DNA from: Dehalococcoides mccartyi
Lineage (GTDB): Bacteria; Chloroflexota; Dehalococcoidia; UBA2979
DNA length: 64,000 bases
Direction: 5' to 3'
NCBI GenBank assembly: GCA_945865925.1
Contig: CAMBFG010000006.1
Location: 1-64,000 of the forward strand
Within the stretch, counting starts at the first letter, position 1; each line of letters opens with the position of its first letter. Shown here one piece after another: positions 17,042-26,188 of the stretch. Both the position numbers and the translations under genes were made by a program. Below the pieces are notes generated by a model. The model did no database searches. It saw only the letters and a list, made by a program, of their open reading frames with translations, and was not told the DNA's origin.

Positions 17042-17380
17042 CTGTTTCGACCACTGTTCACGGCTCTGACTCTCTCACTCCCCTGAACCGCGAGTGACTT
17101 ACAGGGGCGCTTCTACCGCAGGGTCGCGCGCCCGACCCTCTCCGCCAGTCGGTCGACCACCGCAACTGCGTGAACGAGGTAGGCCTTCGTGGCCCGTGCC
17201 TCGGCCGCGCGGAGTCGGTGGTCCGTCCGCCAGTGCATCCCCGAGGGTTCGGCGGGAAGCCTTCCAGGAGGCTCCCAGAGCCGCCTACGCGCCCCCGATC
17301 TTCCATGCACGCCGTAGTTGGCGATCCGCCCGCCCGCGTCAGAGAAGGTCAGCTACTCAGGGCGCGTCCCTTGCCGTCAG
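17042..17380. other. Intergenic stretch between convergent genes
   Basis: Apart from repeat copy B (17075-17108), no gene, tRNA or terminator with a T-run is apparent. The short open frames here lack family features and ribosome sites. It separates the rightward protease gene from the leftward helicase gene and is presumably the 3' flank of both. Confidence 0.5.
17075..17108 (+). repeat. Accessory-region repeat, copy B
   Basis: Shares GAGTGACTTACAGGGGC with copy A (15408-15424) base for base, and the opening TCACTCCC. CCCCTG and CAGGGG within this copy are perfectly complementary. Similarity extends past the unit into a GGTCGCGCG shared with copy A. Copies A and B bracket the protease gene. 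Confidence 0.7.
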
Positions 17381-20300
17381 CTACCCGCGCTGGTTGTCGT
17401 AGTGGGCCATTTCCTGTTGAATCGCGCGCTTGATGGTTTCTACGATCTTGCTCCCGCGGCGGTCGAATCCCAGCGTGTTCATCACCTCTGCAAGGACCTC
17501 GTCGGTCGTGCGGAGCAGACTATCCGAGTTCACCCATCGCACGATATTGCGAAGTTCTGCTTGGCTGTAGTTCCCGATGGGATGGCCGCGACGGACAGGT
17601 GGGCGCGGACTCCGGGTGGCGGGCGCCGCGACACGAGGTGCCGCCATCAATGCCGGTTTGGTACTTGGCGGCTTATCCATATCGCGGTCCGCGAGCGCTT
17701 GTTTGAATGCACCAAGTACGCGGGTCAGCTCGCTTTCGCGATGCCGGAACCATTCCGTTGACCAGATCCGACAGAACCGCCACCCAAGCCGCTCTAGATG
17801 CTGCTGGCGCAGCCGGTCACGATCGCGCGCAGTCTGCGAGGAGTGGTAGGTCACGCCATCCGACTCGACGGCGAGCACAGGTTCGCCCGGCCGCTCCGGG
17901 TGCATCAGCGCGAAGTCGATCCAATACCCGGAGGCCCCGTACTGGGGGACTACCCGTAGCCCCGACCGTTCCAGGTGCGCAAGGACGTCACGCTCGAAGG
18001 GATTCAGGTCAGGCTTCAGCTTGGTGCGGACCCCCAGGTTGGTGCCGCCACTCTCTACATAAAGAAGATAGTCCCGCAACATCTTCGCGCCGATGGCGTG
18101 CAGGCGCTCAGGATCCATTTCACTGCCGGCAAACGAGGTCGTCACAGTCATTCGACGACGCGCGCGCGTGATCGCCACGTTCAGCCGACGCTCGCCGCCG
18201 ACTAGGTTGAGGGGGCCGAAGCGATACTGCATGCGGCCATCGGCCGTCTTCGCATAGCCCACGCTCAGGATGATGGCGTCGCGCTCGTCGCCCTGAACGC
18301 GTTCAAGGTTCTTAACGAAGAAAGGTTCGACGCGGCCATCGTCGAAGAAGGGATCAAGCTCCGGATGTTCCTGACGTCGAAGACGGAGTGCCTCCTCGAT
18401 GCGCTGCGCGTGCTTGATGCCAAGTGCGATCACGCCGAGCGACTCGTCGTGCGATGCGGCGTGCTCGAGGATTAGGTCGACCACACGCTCGACCTCGTCA
18501 GTGTTCGACGACGTGGGACTCGCGATATTCGGGCGGAACGGAATGTGCTCGAACCGCAAACAGTCATCACCTAGGGCTCCGGGGAAGGTCTGCAGCGCCC
18601 AGTCGTATAGGGAGTCCTGTGCGTTCGAGAACGCGATCAGGCGTTCATCCTGGCTCCGGTAATGCCAGCCGAGCGTGCGTGTCCCATAAGGAGGCGGCAG
18701 CAGCGCCGACATCACGTCGAGCAATGACTCCACGTCGCGTGTCAGTGCGAGGTTCGGCGCCGGAACGCGTGATGTCGATCGCAGCTGCGGTGTTGAAACC
18801 GCCAGAGGCTCCAGGTCGTCGTCGACATCGTCTATCTCTTCGTCGTCGTCCGGATCGTCTAGCACTGCAGCTGATGTAAAGAACGCGGTCGGGGGTAGTT
18901 GCTTCGGATCGCCGGCGACGATCGCCTGTCGTCCGCGTAGTAGCGCGCAGATCGCATCGGCAGGCGGGATCTGGCTCGCCTCGTCAAAGATCACGACGTC
19001 AAAGCAGGCCCGCCGCGGCAGCACCTGCGATACCACAAGGGGGCTCATAACCCAGCATGGCTTGACCGCGGCGAGGACGTGCTCGGCGCCCTCGTAGAAC
19101 TCCCGCAGCGGCCGGTGCCGTTGCTTCTTGCCGGCCTCGGCCGAGACGAGGGCCGCTTCGGACGGATATGTGTCGCGGGCGCGTACCGCGCCCAGCGCCC
19201 ACGCACGACGGACACGGGAGGCCGATGTTGCGATGTGCTCGACGTCGTCCCGTCGGAACGACACTACTTCGGCATGCTGTGATGTCGCGTCGAAACGACG
19301 CAGTGCGGGGAGTGCGAGCGTGATCGCGTCGAGTACGGATACCGTCCAAGCGTACTCGAGCGCCTCGGCAGCCTCATCCGGTGTGATGTCGCGCTCGAGC
19401 ACAAGGTCGATGATTGGCGTCAGCTCTAGCGCGCGCAGGCGGTCCTCGAGCGCACGGATGTCAGGCAAGCGCATCAATGTCTCGCGGTCATCGAGCAAGC
19501 GCTGCATCTCGATCGCCACCGCTTCGATCGACGCCTCGTCGGGTGCCATGAGAGCGAGGTGCTCGACAAGCTCGCCGAACGCATCGGCAGCTGTCTTGGC
19601 GGCAGCTTCCAGCGCTGCGAGGTGGACAGATGGGACTGGCGTGGCGATGCCGGTGGCCCGCCAGCGCTCGGCGGTTGACTGCGCTTCCTGCACGGCGGCG
19701 AGCAGTGCTTGGTCATGCATAATTCCCGAGCGGTCGACCGCGCGCAGAGCGGCGCGAGCCCGTCGGTAGTCCCCATCGAACCAGGAAGCAAAGAGGCGTC
19801 CTAGCTGCCATCCCGCGGCCGCGCGCATCGCGGTAGCGAGTGCGGGAAGGTCGAGGGCGTACGCGTCAGGCGTGAAGCGCGCATCGACGGTAATCGCTTG
19901 TCGAACGAGCTCGATCGTACGCCGTACTTCGGCGAGCGAGTGCGCCGCAGGTAGGTGAGTCTCCGTGCATACGCGCGCGATGGCGTCAGCGAGTCCAGGA
20001 AGTACCGCACGCGCCACGAGTGTTAGTTCGTCGATCGCTCGCAGCACATCGGACTCCGATGTCACCATTCGAGCTGTGTACGCGGTGGCCCAAGGCCGTG
20101 CGGGCAGCGCGGCTGTTTCGGTGGGTGCGAGCAGGCGCGTGCCGCCCAACCGGCAGAAGCTCCGGAGATCCTCGATCGCGGCATTGATCGTAGGTGCATC
20201 GAGTGCCGCGAGAACGTCGCCGCGGAACCGAACATCGGAGCGAGCACTTTCGGGAATGCGCAAGATACGCATTTGCGCCTCGAACGCCGAAACATGCCAC

Positions 20301-21565
20301 GGTTCGGTCCGTTCGTGGAGGTCGTGCGCGTATTGCTCGAGCTCGGTCCGGTGTCGCTGCAGGCTCGTGTGCAGCGCTTGGACGTCAGGTGCGGGGGTCG
20401 CGCCCGCAGCCGCTATAGCGCCCGCGAGTATCTGCGCGTTGCGTCGGCGGTTCCCAGGACCGTCATGGAGGTCGAAGACGAGGTCGTCGAGTCCGACGTT
20501 GCGCAGCCGCCCGAGGACGGCGTCGATTGCCGCGCGCTTCTCGGCTACGAACAGCACCGCTTTCCCGCGCGCGCTGAGGGTGGCGATGAGGTTCGAGATG
20601 GTCTGCGACTTGCCTGTCCCCGGCGGTCCGACGACCACGAGGTCAGCTCCTGCAACAGCGGCCGCGATGACCATTGACTGTGTACTATCGGCGTCGAGGA
20701 CGAGGAACTCGTCGGGTGGAAATGGGACGACGGGCAAATGCTCGATGTCAAGGGCGCGATGCCGTTCGCGGAGCTCGGCACGAGCATCGGTATCGCCGGC
20801 GATCGCAGAGAGCAGCGCGTGCCCTTCGATCTCCGCCTGGGCGTGTTCGAGGTCTCGCACCATCGGTAGCTTCGCATAGCTGAAGTTCGCGACGATGACC
20901 CGATCGGCGATAGCGAACCCAGGGATGTGCCGGCAGACAGCCGTGAGCGTACGGAAGGCCAGCGTTCCGCTGCTGTCTTCCGAGGGATCGATCGCGAGCG
21001 CCTCGTCGTCGCCGCGCACGTTGAAGTCTGTGGCAAGTAGGTGCAGCAGGGTCGGGTTGATCTCGCCTCCCTCTGCGAGCTCGAGTTCGAAGTCGTCCGA
21101 CGCCGCACCGATCGGCTTGAGCTGGAGCGGACGGAGGACGACCGGCGCGTTGGGGAGCGAGGCGCTGCGATCGCTCGTCTAGGTCGCGAGGCCTTGGGCG
21201 AGGAACAGGGTCTCGATCCCGCGCTCCTCGCGGTTCTCGCGGGCGCGGGCGAGGAGCGCGCGGGCGCGGGCGGCGGCCTGCTTCCGGAGCTCCGGGTCGG
21301 GATATAGGTCAGAGAGGCGAAGCCGCCCGCCGCGGAGCAGTCGCAGTGCAGCCGGGGCGGCGGCCGTGCCGCCGATGTCTAGGGTGCTCAGGCGGAGGTC
21401 GCGGTAGTGCAGCAGGTTGTTGTTGCGGCCGCCGAGGTCGACGAGTTGCGCCGTCCAGGTCTTGATGGCGTCGGCCACCAAGCGTGAGCGCACGGAGCCG
21501 CCTGGGACGCTCGGCGCATCGGGGGAGGACGCGATAGGGGACGAGGCGTCCGATGGCTGGTTCAT
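17381..21565 (-). pseudogene. DUF4011-helicase-Vsr/DUF3320 defence protein (Hhe-like) interrupted by an in-frame TAG
   Basis: Encodes a 1394-codon superfamily-1 helicase with an N-terminal DUF4011-like region (LVDLGGRNNNLLHYRDL, about 45-61), P-loop GPPGTGKS (about 313-320), Walker B FDEASQIPP (about 860), helicase motifs GWHYRSQDERLI and RARRRMTV, and a Vsr/MTES_1575-type nuclease domain (about 1200-1275: VESDGVTYHSSQTARDRDR, GWRFCRIWSTEWF). A DUF3320-like tail (about 1325-1394) ends the protein. This order matches the antiviral Hhe architecture described in the literature. Codon 129 (21179-21181) is TAG in a single unbroken frame: residues on both sides continue the family pattern (GLAT-stop-TSDRSASLPNAPVVLRP), and I recall Trp at this position, so TGG to TAG is likely. 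Start ATG 21565 precedes the first conserved region. Without suppression only 128 residues or an internal restart would be made. Confidence 0.8.
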
Positions 21566-21654
21566 GCGGCCGAAGCATACCCCAGGCAAGGATCCCGTCC
21601 AGTTAGTTGCACTTGGGGAAGTCGCCAGGTCGGTACCGACGTTGTCTTCTTCGT

Positions 21655-22414
21655 CGAGCGCGACGATTACTCGCCGCGCACAGCTCAGCACACTCGCAGT
21701 GTCCTCCGCGCGGCGCTGAATCAGGCCATGCGCTGGGGACTTGCCCAACGCAACGTGGCAGCCCTCGCGGAGCCGCCGCCCTCGAAACGCGTTGAGGTTG
21801 CTCACCTCAACGCCGAACAGGCCTCGCAACTGCTTCGAGCGGTTGATGGGGATCGCTTGGAGGGACTCGTCACAGTGGCTCTTGCCGTCGGTCTCAGGCA
21901 AGGCGAGGCGCTCGGCTTGACCTGGGATGCTATCGACCTCGACGCGGGTTCCGTAGCGGTGCTGCGGACCCTCCAACGCATCAACGGGGTCTACGAGTAC
22001 CTTCCCCCGAAGACAACCAAGAGCCGCCGGACAATCCCCCTGCCCTCCATAGCCGTTCAGGCACTCCGACGTCATCGAACTAGGCAATTAGAGGAGCGGC
22101 TTCGCCTCGGTCAGAAATGGAACGAACAGGATCTTGTCTTCACGGGCGCGACCGGCCAGCCACTCTACGGCCCCTATATCACCCGACGATTCCAGCGAAT
22201 CCTCCAGCAGGCAGGGCTGCCGCGCCTGCGGTTCCACGACCTGAGACATTCGTGCGCGTCCCTGCTCCTTGCACAGGGAGTGCCCCTGAGCAGCATCCAA
22301 GAGGTACTTGGGCACACGTCCTACGCGTTCACAAGGGACGTGTACGCCCACCTGAGCGAGGAACTAAAGAAGGACGCGGCGACTGCGATGGACCGCGCAT
22401 TGGGGGCTCCCTAA
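21655..22414 (+). pseudogene. 5'-truncated tyrosine recombinase/integrase
   Basis: Catalytic domain of a phage-type integrase. From M21728 it encodes 228 residues with Arg57 in GLRQGE, Lys in TTKSRR, HDLRH, LGHTS and the nucleophile Tyr in DVYAHLS, all intact. In the same frame upstream, YSPRTAQHTRSVLRAALNQA is the end of the core-binding domain, but the first 100 or so residues (arm-binding and most core-binding helices) are absent. The upstream sequence becomes non-homologous near 21655, only about 90 bp from the helicase start. The gene ends 83 bp before tRNA-Arg. It may be inactive, or a short form may start at ATG 21728. Confidence 0.8.
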
Positions 22415-22420
22415 AAGCCC

Positions 22421-22444
22421 GTGGGTACATCCGTGGGTACATTT
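22421..22444 (+). repeat. Direct repeat GTGGGTACAT beside integrase
   Basis: CGTGGGTACAT occurs twice, 13 nt apart, immediately after the integrase stop and before tRNA-Arg. Short direct repeats in this position can be integrase arm-binding sites. The role is inferred from position only. Confidence 0.4.
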
Positions 22445-22452
22445 AGGGATGG

Positions 22453-22476
22453 GATGCGGGACGCTGATCCCGCATC
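22453..22476 (+). terminator. Hairpin between integrase and tRNA-Arg
   Basis: GATGCGGGA (22453-22461) pairs perfectly with TCCCGCATC (22468-22476) around a 6-nt loop. No T-run follows, so termination is possible but not certain; it could instead be part of the attachment-site architecture. Confidence 0.4.
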
Positions 22477-22496
22477 ACCAGTAATATCAAGGCCGT

Positions 22497-22572
22497 GCCC
22501 TCGTAGCTCAGGGGATAGAGCAGCGGCCTTCTAATCCGCCGGTCGGATGTTCGAATCATCCCGAGGGCACCA
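22497..22572 (+). tRNA. tRNA-Arg (anticodon TCT)
   Basis: A complete 76-nt cloverleaf. Acceptor GCCCTCG (22497-22503) pairs with CGAGGGC (22562-22568), D-stem GCTC/GAGC, anticodon loop CTTCTAA with TCT at 22530-22532, T-stem GGATG/CATCC around TTCGAAT, discriminator A and an encoded CCA. The anticodon stem has one C-T mismatch at its loop end (22527/22535). The 3' 44 nt are duplicated at 24063-24106, marking the tRNA as an integration site. Confidence 0.96.
22529..22572 (+). repeat. Attachment-site copy within tRNA-Arg
   Basis: The segment from the anticodon loop to CCA is repeated at 24063-24106 with 43 of 44 positions identical. This is the usual core for integration at a tRNA 3' end, where the incoming element restores the tRNA. 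Confidence 0.85.
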
Positions 22573-22808
22573 CAAGCCATTCTCCGGGCTTCGGTGTCGT
22601 GTTTCGGTCGCATCCCCCGACTGAGATCGCCGCCCGAGGGCCGCAGATCCGCCCGAGGACTACCCGGTCCGTTGGTGCCACCTCCCCCGATGAAGCGTGC
22701 GGAGCCAACTGTGTAGGCTGGCGTGACGCTTCGGTGACGTTACCCGGGTGAACGTATCTGGGATCGGATGCTCACCGCTCGGGAGCCCGAGAAACGACGA
22801 GAGTCTAA

Positions 22809-24003
22809 TTGGTCACCGTATCCCCAGATCCAGATCTCGACGCGTTCGCGACTGTCCTCGCGACATATCGCGCCGACATCATGGATCGCTGGCTCGCGTT
22901 TGCGCGCACGCTTCCGTTCCATCGTGGTCGCCCTGACGAGGAGATTACGAATCACCTGCCGCTGGTGCTGGACGCGCTGATCAAACTCATGCGCAGTACT
23001 CGCCCGAGCGCAGGCCTCGGACTCTCCCCAGAGGACGAGTCCGTGCTGAAAGAGGCGACTAACCACGCCAGTCGCCGCTTCGAACAGGGACTCCGCCCCG
23101 CCGACGTCATCACTGAGTTCCGCCTGCTGCGTCAGGAAATCGGTCGGGCGATCTGGGATCACCTGCCAGATGGTATTCCTGCCCGCACCGTGGGACTTGC
23201 GGAACTGTTCGTCCATGACGCGCTCGATGGAGCAACGAACCTCTCGCTGACGGCCCTCGTCCACCAGATCGAGGAGGTGCGCGAGGAGATCCTTGCCACC
23301 ACGATGCACGAGGTGCGACAGCCGATCACGTCCATCAGGGCGAGCATCCAGCTCGCGAAGAGGGGGCTGGCCGCCGGCGCTACCAACCTTGCGGGAGCGG
23401 TCGAGTCGTTGGCCCGTGCGGAAGTCGCGACCGATCGGATGATGGTGATCCTCAACCGGCTCGAGTCCGTGTCGCGGCTGGCGCTCAGCCGCCTTGAGGT
23501 CCACACGGAACCTGCGGATCTTGCCCAGATCATCGACGACGCCGCGTTGGCGGCTGGACTCAGACGAGGCTCGACGCATCTCTTTGGAGATAGCCCCCGG
23601 CACCGATACCTCCGGCGAGTGGGATCCTGAGGCGCTCGGCCAGGTCGTCGCGAACCTGCTCTCCAACGCGCTCAAATACTCGCCGGCCGCTACGCCCATC
23701 GACATTCGCATCGTCGGCGACGACGAACAGGTGACCCTCAGCGTCAGCGACCACGGGATCGGGCTCGGGCCGCAGGAGGCTGCGCAACTCTTCCATCGCT
23801 ACGCGCGTGCCTCAGGCGCGGTCGAGACTGGGATCCCCGGCATCGGGCTCGGCCTCTTTCTCGCGCGGGGGATCGTGAAAGCCCACGGAGGCACCATTCG
23901 AGCGGAGTCGGCTGGCCGCGGCCAGGGGACGACCTTCGAGGTGGTGATCCCGCGAACGGTACCAGTGGAGCAGGCGACATCCGCCACCTCGAGCGCCCTG
24001 TAG
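22809..24003 (+). pseudogene. Sensor histidine kinase with RsbRD-like N-terminus, frameshifted
   Basis: The N-terminal about 140 residues form a helical domain resembling RsbRD_N. This is followed by an H-box (His167 in TTMHEVRQPITSI) and a dimerisation helix. The ATPase domain continues in another frame: N-box LLSNALKYSP, G1 SDHGIGLGP and G2 GIGLGLFLARGI, ending at 24003. The switch lies near 23545-23570 (residues ALAAG then DSDEARRISLEI) and needs one extra or two missing bases. No slippery heptamer or pseudoknot is obvious, so mutation or sequence error is more likely than programmed shifting. The first start is TTG 22809 with a poor ribosome site. It is the only gene between the two att copies, with no partner response regulator visible. 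In the 236-bp leader 22573-22808 I see nothing else. Confidence 0.75.
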
Positions 24004-24062
24004 CCGCCACGGCGTAGGCTGGCGCTCGCCGAGCACCGCGCTGCTGGGGGCGTCCTCGCGAT

Positions 24063-24106
24063 TTCTAGTCCGCCGGTCGGATGTTCGAATCATCCCGAGG
24101 GCACCA
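24063..24106 (+). repeat. Duplicated 3' end of tRNA-Arg (att scar)
   Basis: Matches tRNA-Arg 22529-22572 except A to G at 24068. It lacks the 5' half, so it cannot fold into a tRNA. It lies 21 bp before the amidohydrolase start and marks the far end of an element inserted at the tRNA. Confidence 0.9.
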
Positions 24107-24127
24107 TCCTCCCCTGGAGGTCACCCG

Positions 24128-24982
24128 ATGATCACTGACGCCCAGGTCCACCTGTACTGGCCCGACATACCCGAGCACCCCTGGCCGCGTGACCCGGACC
24201 GGTCGAAGCCGCCTACGAAGCACGCGCGTAGTTTCACGCCGGAGGAGATGCTCGGTGCGATGGAGGCGATCGGCGTCGACCGAGCGGTGGTCGTGCCGCC
24301 GGGGTGGGCGGGCGAGGACAACTCGCGCGCACTCGCGGCAGCGGAGCGGTACCCGGGGAAGTTCGCGGTCATGGGCCGCATCGATCCCTACGACCCGACG
24401 ACACCGGAGCGGCTGGAACACTGGCTCGAACAGCCCTCGATGCTCGGCATCCGCATGAGTGGGAAGTGGCCGACGAAGCCGACCCAGGTGGAGGACGCGT
24501 TCTCGGATCCGGCCCTCGAGTGGTACTGGGAGGCCTGCGAGCGGCTGGGCATTCCCCTGATGATGCTGACTCGGCAGTTCGCCTCGCGGCTGCTTCCGAT
24601 CGCGGAACGCCATCCGAACCTCACGCTGATCATCGATCACCTGTCGACGCAGGAGGGCGCCACCGCCGCCGAGGCGTTCGTCGCCTACGACGACATGATC
24701 GCGCTCGCGAGGTTCCCTCGGGTGGTCGTGAAAGTGGGCAACGGCCCGAACCGCTCGCGCCAGCCGTATCCCTTCGAGGACGTGCATCGGTACCTGCGAG
24801 GCGTGTACGACGCATTCGGAGCGCGGCGGATGCTGTGGGAAGCCGACATCACGCAACTCACGAAGAACACGTATGCCGAGTGCCTTCGCCTCTGGCGGGA
24901 AGATCTGCCGTTCCTCACCTCCGAGGACAAGGACTGGATCTTCCACCGCGCCACCGCCGAGGTCCTCAACTGGCCGGAGTAG
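24128..24982 (+). CDS. Amidohydrolase family 2 (TIM-barrel metal-dependent hydrolase)
   Basis: A 284-residue protein of the amidohydrolase_2 group, which includes decarboxylases and lactone hydrolases. It starts with DAQVHLYWPD, where the usual HxH metal pair is reduced to QxH. It continues with VDRAVVVPPGWAGEDN, GRIDPYDP, GIRMSGKW, LIIDHLS (metal His) and MLWEADIT, where an Asp closes the barrel. GGAGG at 24116-24120 precedes ATG 24128. Substrate is unknown. Its stop overlaps the convergent methyltransferase gene by 17 bp. Confidence 0.8.
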   Translation: MITDAQVHLYWPDIPEHPWPRDPDRSKPPTKHARSFTPEEMLGAMEAIGVDRAVVVPPGWAGEDNSRALAAAERYPGKFAVMGRIDPYDPTTPERLEHWLEQPSMLGIRMSGKWPTKPTQVEDAFSDPALEWYWEACERLGIPLMMLTRQFASRLLPIAERHPNLTLIIDHLSTQEGATAAEAFVAYDDMIALARFPRVVVKVGNGPNRSRQPYPFEDVHRYLRGVYDAFGARRMLWEADITQLTKNTYAECLRLWREDLPFLTSEDKDWIFHRATAEVLNWPE

Positions 24983-25775
24983 GCCTCGCCTCCGGGAAGT
25001 ACACATCGAAGCGCGCCGAGCGGCCACGGAACTGCAGTGGCGGCTGGCGGACGAGCGGCGCGGCGATGTGCGGTGCGTGCAGCGGGCGCTTCACCACCAC
25101 TCGATGGCATCCGCTTCGCAGCGCAGCCTCGAGCAGGCGGTCGGCGTCGTCCTCTCCGCTGAGCAGCCGCGAGAGCAGGCGCATCTCTTTCTTCACGAGC
25201 GCCGAGCGGGTGCGCTCGGGAAACATCGGGTCGAGGTAGATCACCTCCGGCAGCGCCTCGGCTGGCAGTGCATCGAGGTAGTCGCACGCGTCGGCGCGGA
25301 CGAGGGTGATCCGCTCGGCCAGCGTGTCCGCAGCGTTCGCATCGCGGGCTCGACGCAGACCATCCTGGAGCAGCGCGAAGACGACGGGGTCGCGCTCGAT
25401 GGCGGTGACGTGGCATCCGAGGAGGGCGAGCACGGCGGCGTCGCGCCCGAGGCCGGCGGTCATGTCGATGACGTCCAGTGGCTTGCCCTTGAAGCCGACC
25501 GCTCGCGTCAGCAGTTCGCGTCGGAGTGGTTGCGCCCGCCGGTAGCCGAATGCGCCGCCGGTGAACTCGCAGTGCACCGGGCCGTCGGTGCTGTCGACCT
25601 GGAGTAGTTCGAGGCGCTCGTCGGTGACGACGAGGAGCAGCGGGTACGCCTCGGCGCCATCATGGACGAGCGGGAGACCGAGGGTGCGGGCGAGTTCGGT
25701 CGCGGTCGCGACGCGCTCGGGGGAGGCGGAATCGCAGCGCACCGCGACGCTCGGTGCTTCGCTCGACTCCGCCAC
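24966..25775 (-). CDS. rsmJ: RsmJ-like 16S rRNA (guanine-1516-N2) methyltransferase
   Basis: SAM-dependent methyltransferase of 269 residues. Family motifs are LGLPLV near the N-terminus, GGAFGYRR, the SAM loop DMTAGLGRDAAVLA and the catalytic motif YLDPMFPER, then the MRLLSRLL stretch. RsmJ methylates G1516 of 16S rRNA in E. coli. GTG 25775 fits the family length; the open frame continues upstream with no conserved sequence. It is divergent from the MoaD-like gene. Confidence 0.85.
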   Translation of the reverse strand: MAESSEAPSVAVRCDSASPERVATATELARTLGLPLVHDGAEAYPLLLVVTDERLELLQVDSTDGPVHCEFTGGAFGYRRAQPLRRELLTRAVGFKGKPLDVIDMTAGLGRDAAVLALLGCHVTAIERDPVVFALLQDGLRRARDANAADTLAERITLVRADACDYLDALPAEALPEVIYLDPMFPERTRSALVKKEMRLLSRLLSGEDDADRLLEAALRSGCHRVVVKRPLHAPHIAAPLVRQPPLQFRGRSARFDVYFPEARPTPAS

Positions 25776-25874
25776 AGGCCACGATCCTCTGCTTGGCGGC
25801 CTGCGCGAATGGGATCGCGACCGGAAGTCCAAGCCTACCAGCCCTCCGCTATTCTTCTGACCGGAGAACACCCG

Positions 25875-26138
25875 ATGCCCGAACCGCAGGCCGCCCCCAC
25901 CATCGCCGTCCATCTCACGCTGTTCGCCGACCTCCGGCGCTTCGAGCCGAAGGGCTCGAACGGCCCTCGCACCTTCGCGATGCGGCCAGGCGCGACCGTC
26001 GCCGACCTCGTCGCGGAGGCGGGCGTCCCGTCCACCGAGGACGTCACCGTCGGACTCAACGGTGAGCGTGCGACTCTCGATACCCCACTCAGCGAGGGCG
26101 ATGACGTCGTCCTGTTCAGTCAGATGGAGGGCGGATAG
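25875..26138 (+). CDS. MoaD/ThiS-family sulfur-carrier protein
   Basis: An 87-residue ubiquitin-fold protein ending in Gly-Gly (MEGG), the terminus that is adenylated and thiocarboxylated to deliver sulfur for the pterin dithiolene. It has the family pattern LFADLRRF, RPGATVADLV, VTVGLNGE and DDVVLFSQMEGG. GGAG is 8 nt before ATG. It ends 50 bp before the tungsten oxidoreductase gene, so it may be dedicated to making tungstopterin for that enzyme. Confidence 0.88.
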   Translation: MPEPQAAPTIAVHLTLFADLRRFEPKGSNGPRTFAMRPGATVADLVAEAGVPSTEDVTVGLNGERATLDTPLSEGDDVVLFSQMEGG

Positions 26139-26188
26139 CCCTCGACCCCACGCTCCTCGATCCGTCGTGACGCACGAAAGAGACGCCC

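Noticed and set aside
21179-21181. Pyrrolysine or other recoding of the TAG in the helicase gene
   Set aside because: No pyl genes, suppressor tRNA or recoding structure is visible, and other genes here use TAG as a normal stop (for example cobO and trpD). A Trp-to-stop mutation or read error is simpler.
23540-23575. Programmed ribosomal frameshift in the sensor kinase
   Set aside because: There is no slippery heptamer, internal Shine-Dalgarno stimulator or evident downstream pseudoknot at the switch point.
24063-24106. Second tRNA gene
   Set aside because: Only the 3' half is present, with no acceptor 5' strand or D-arm; it is an att duplication.
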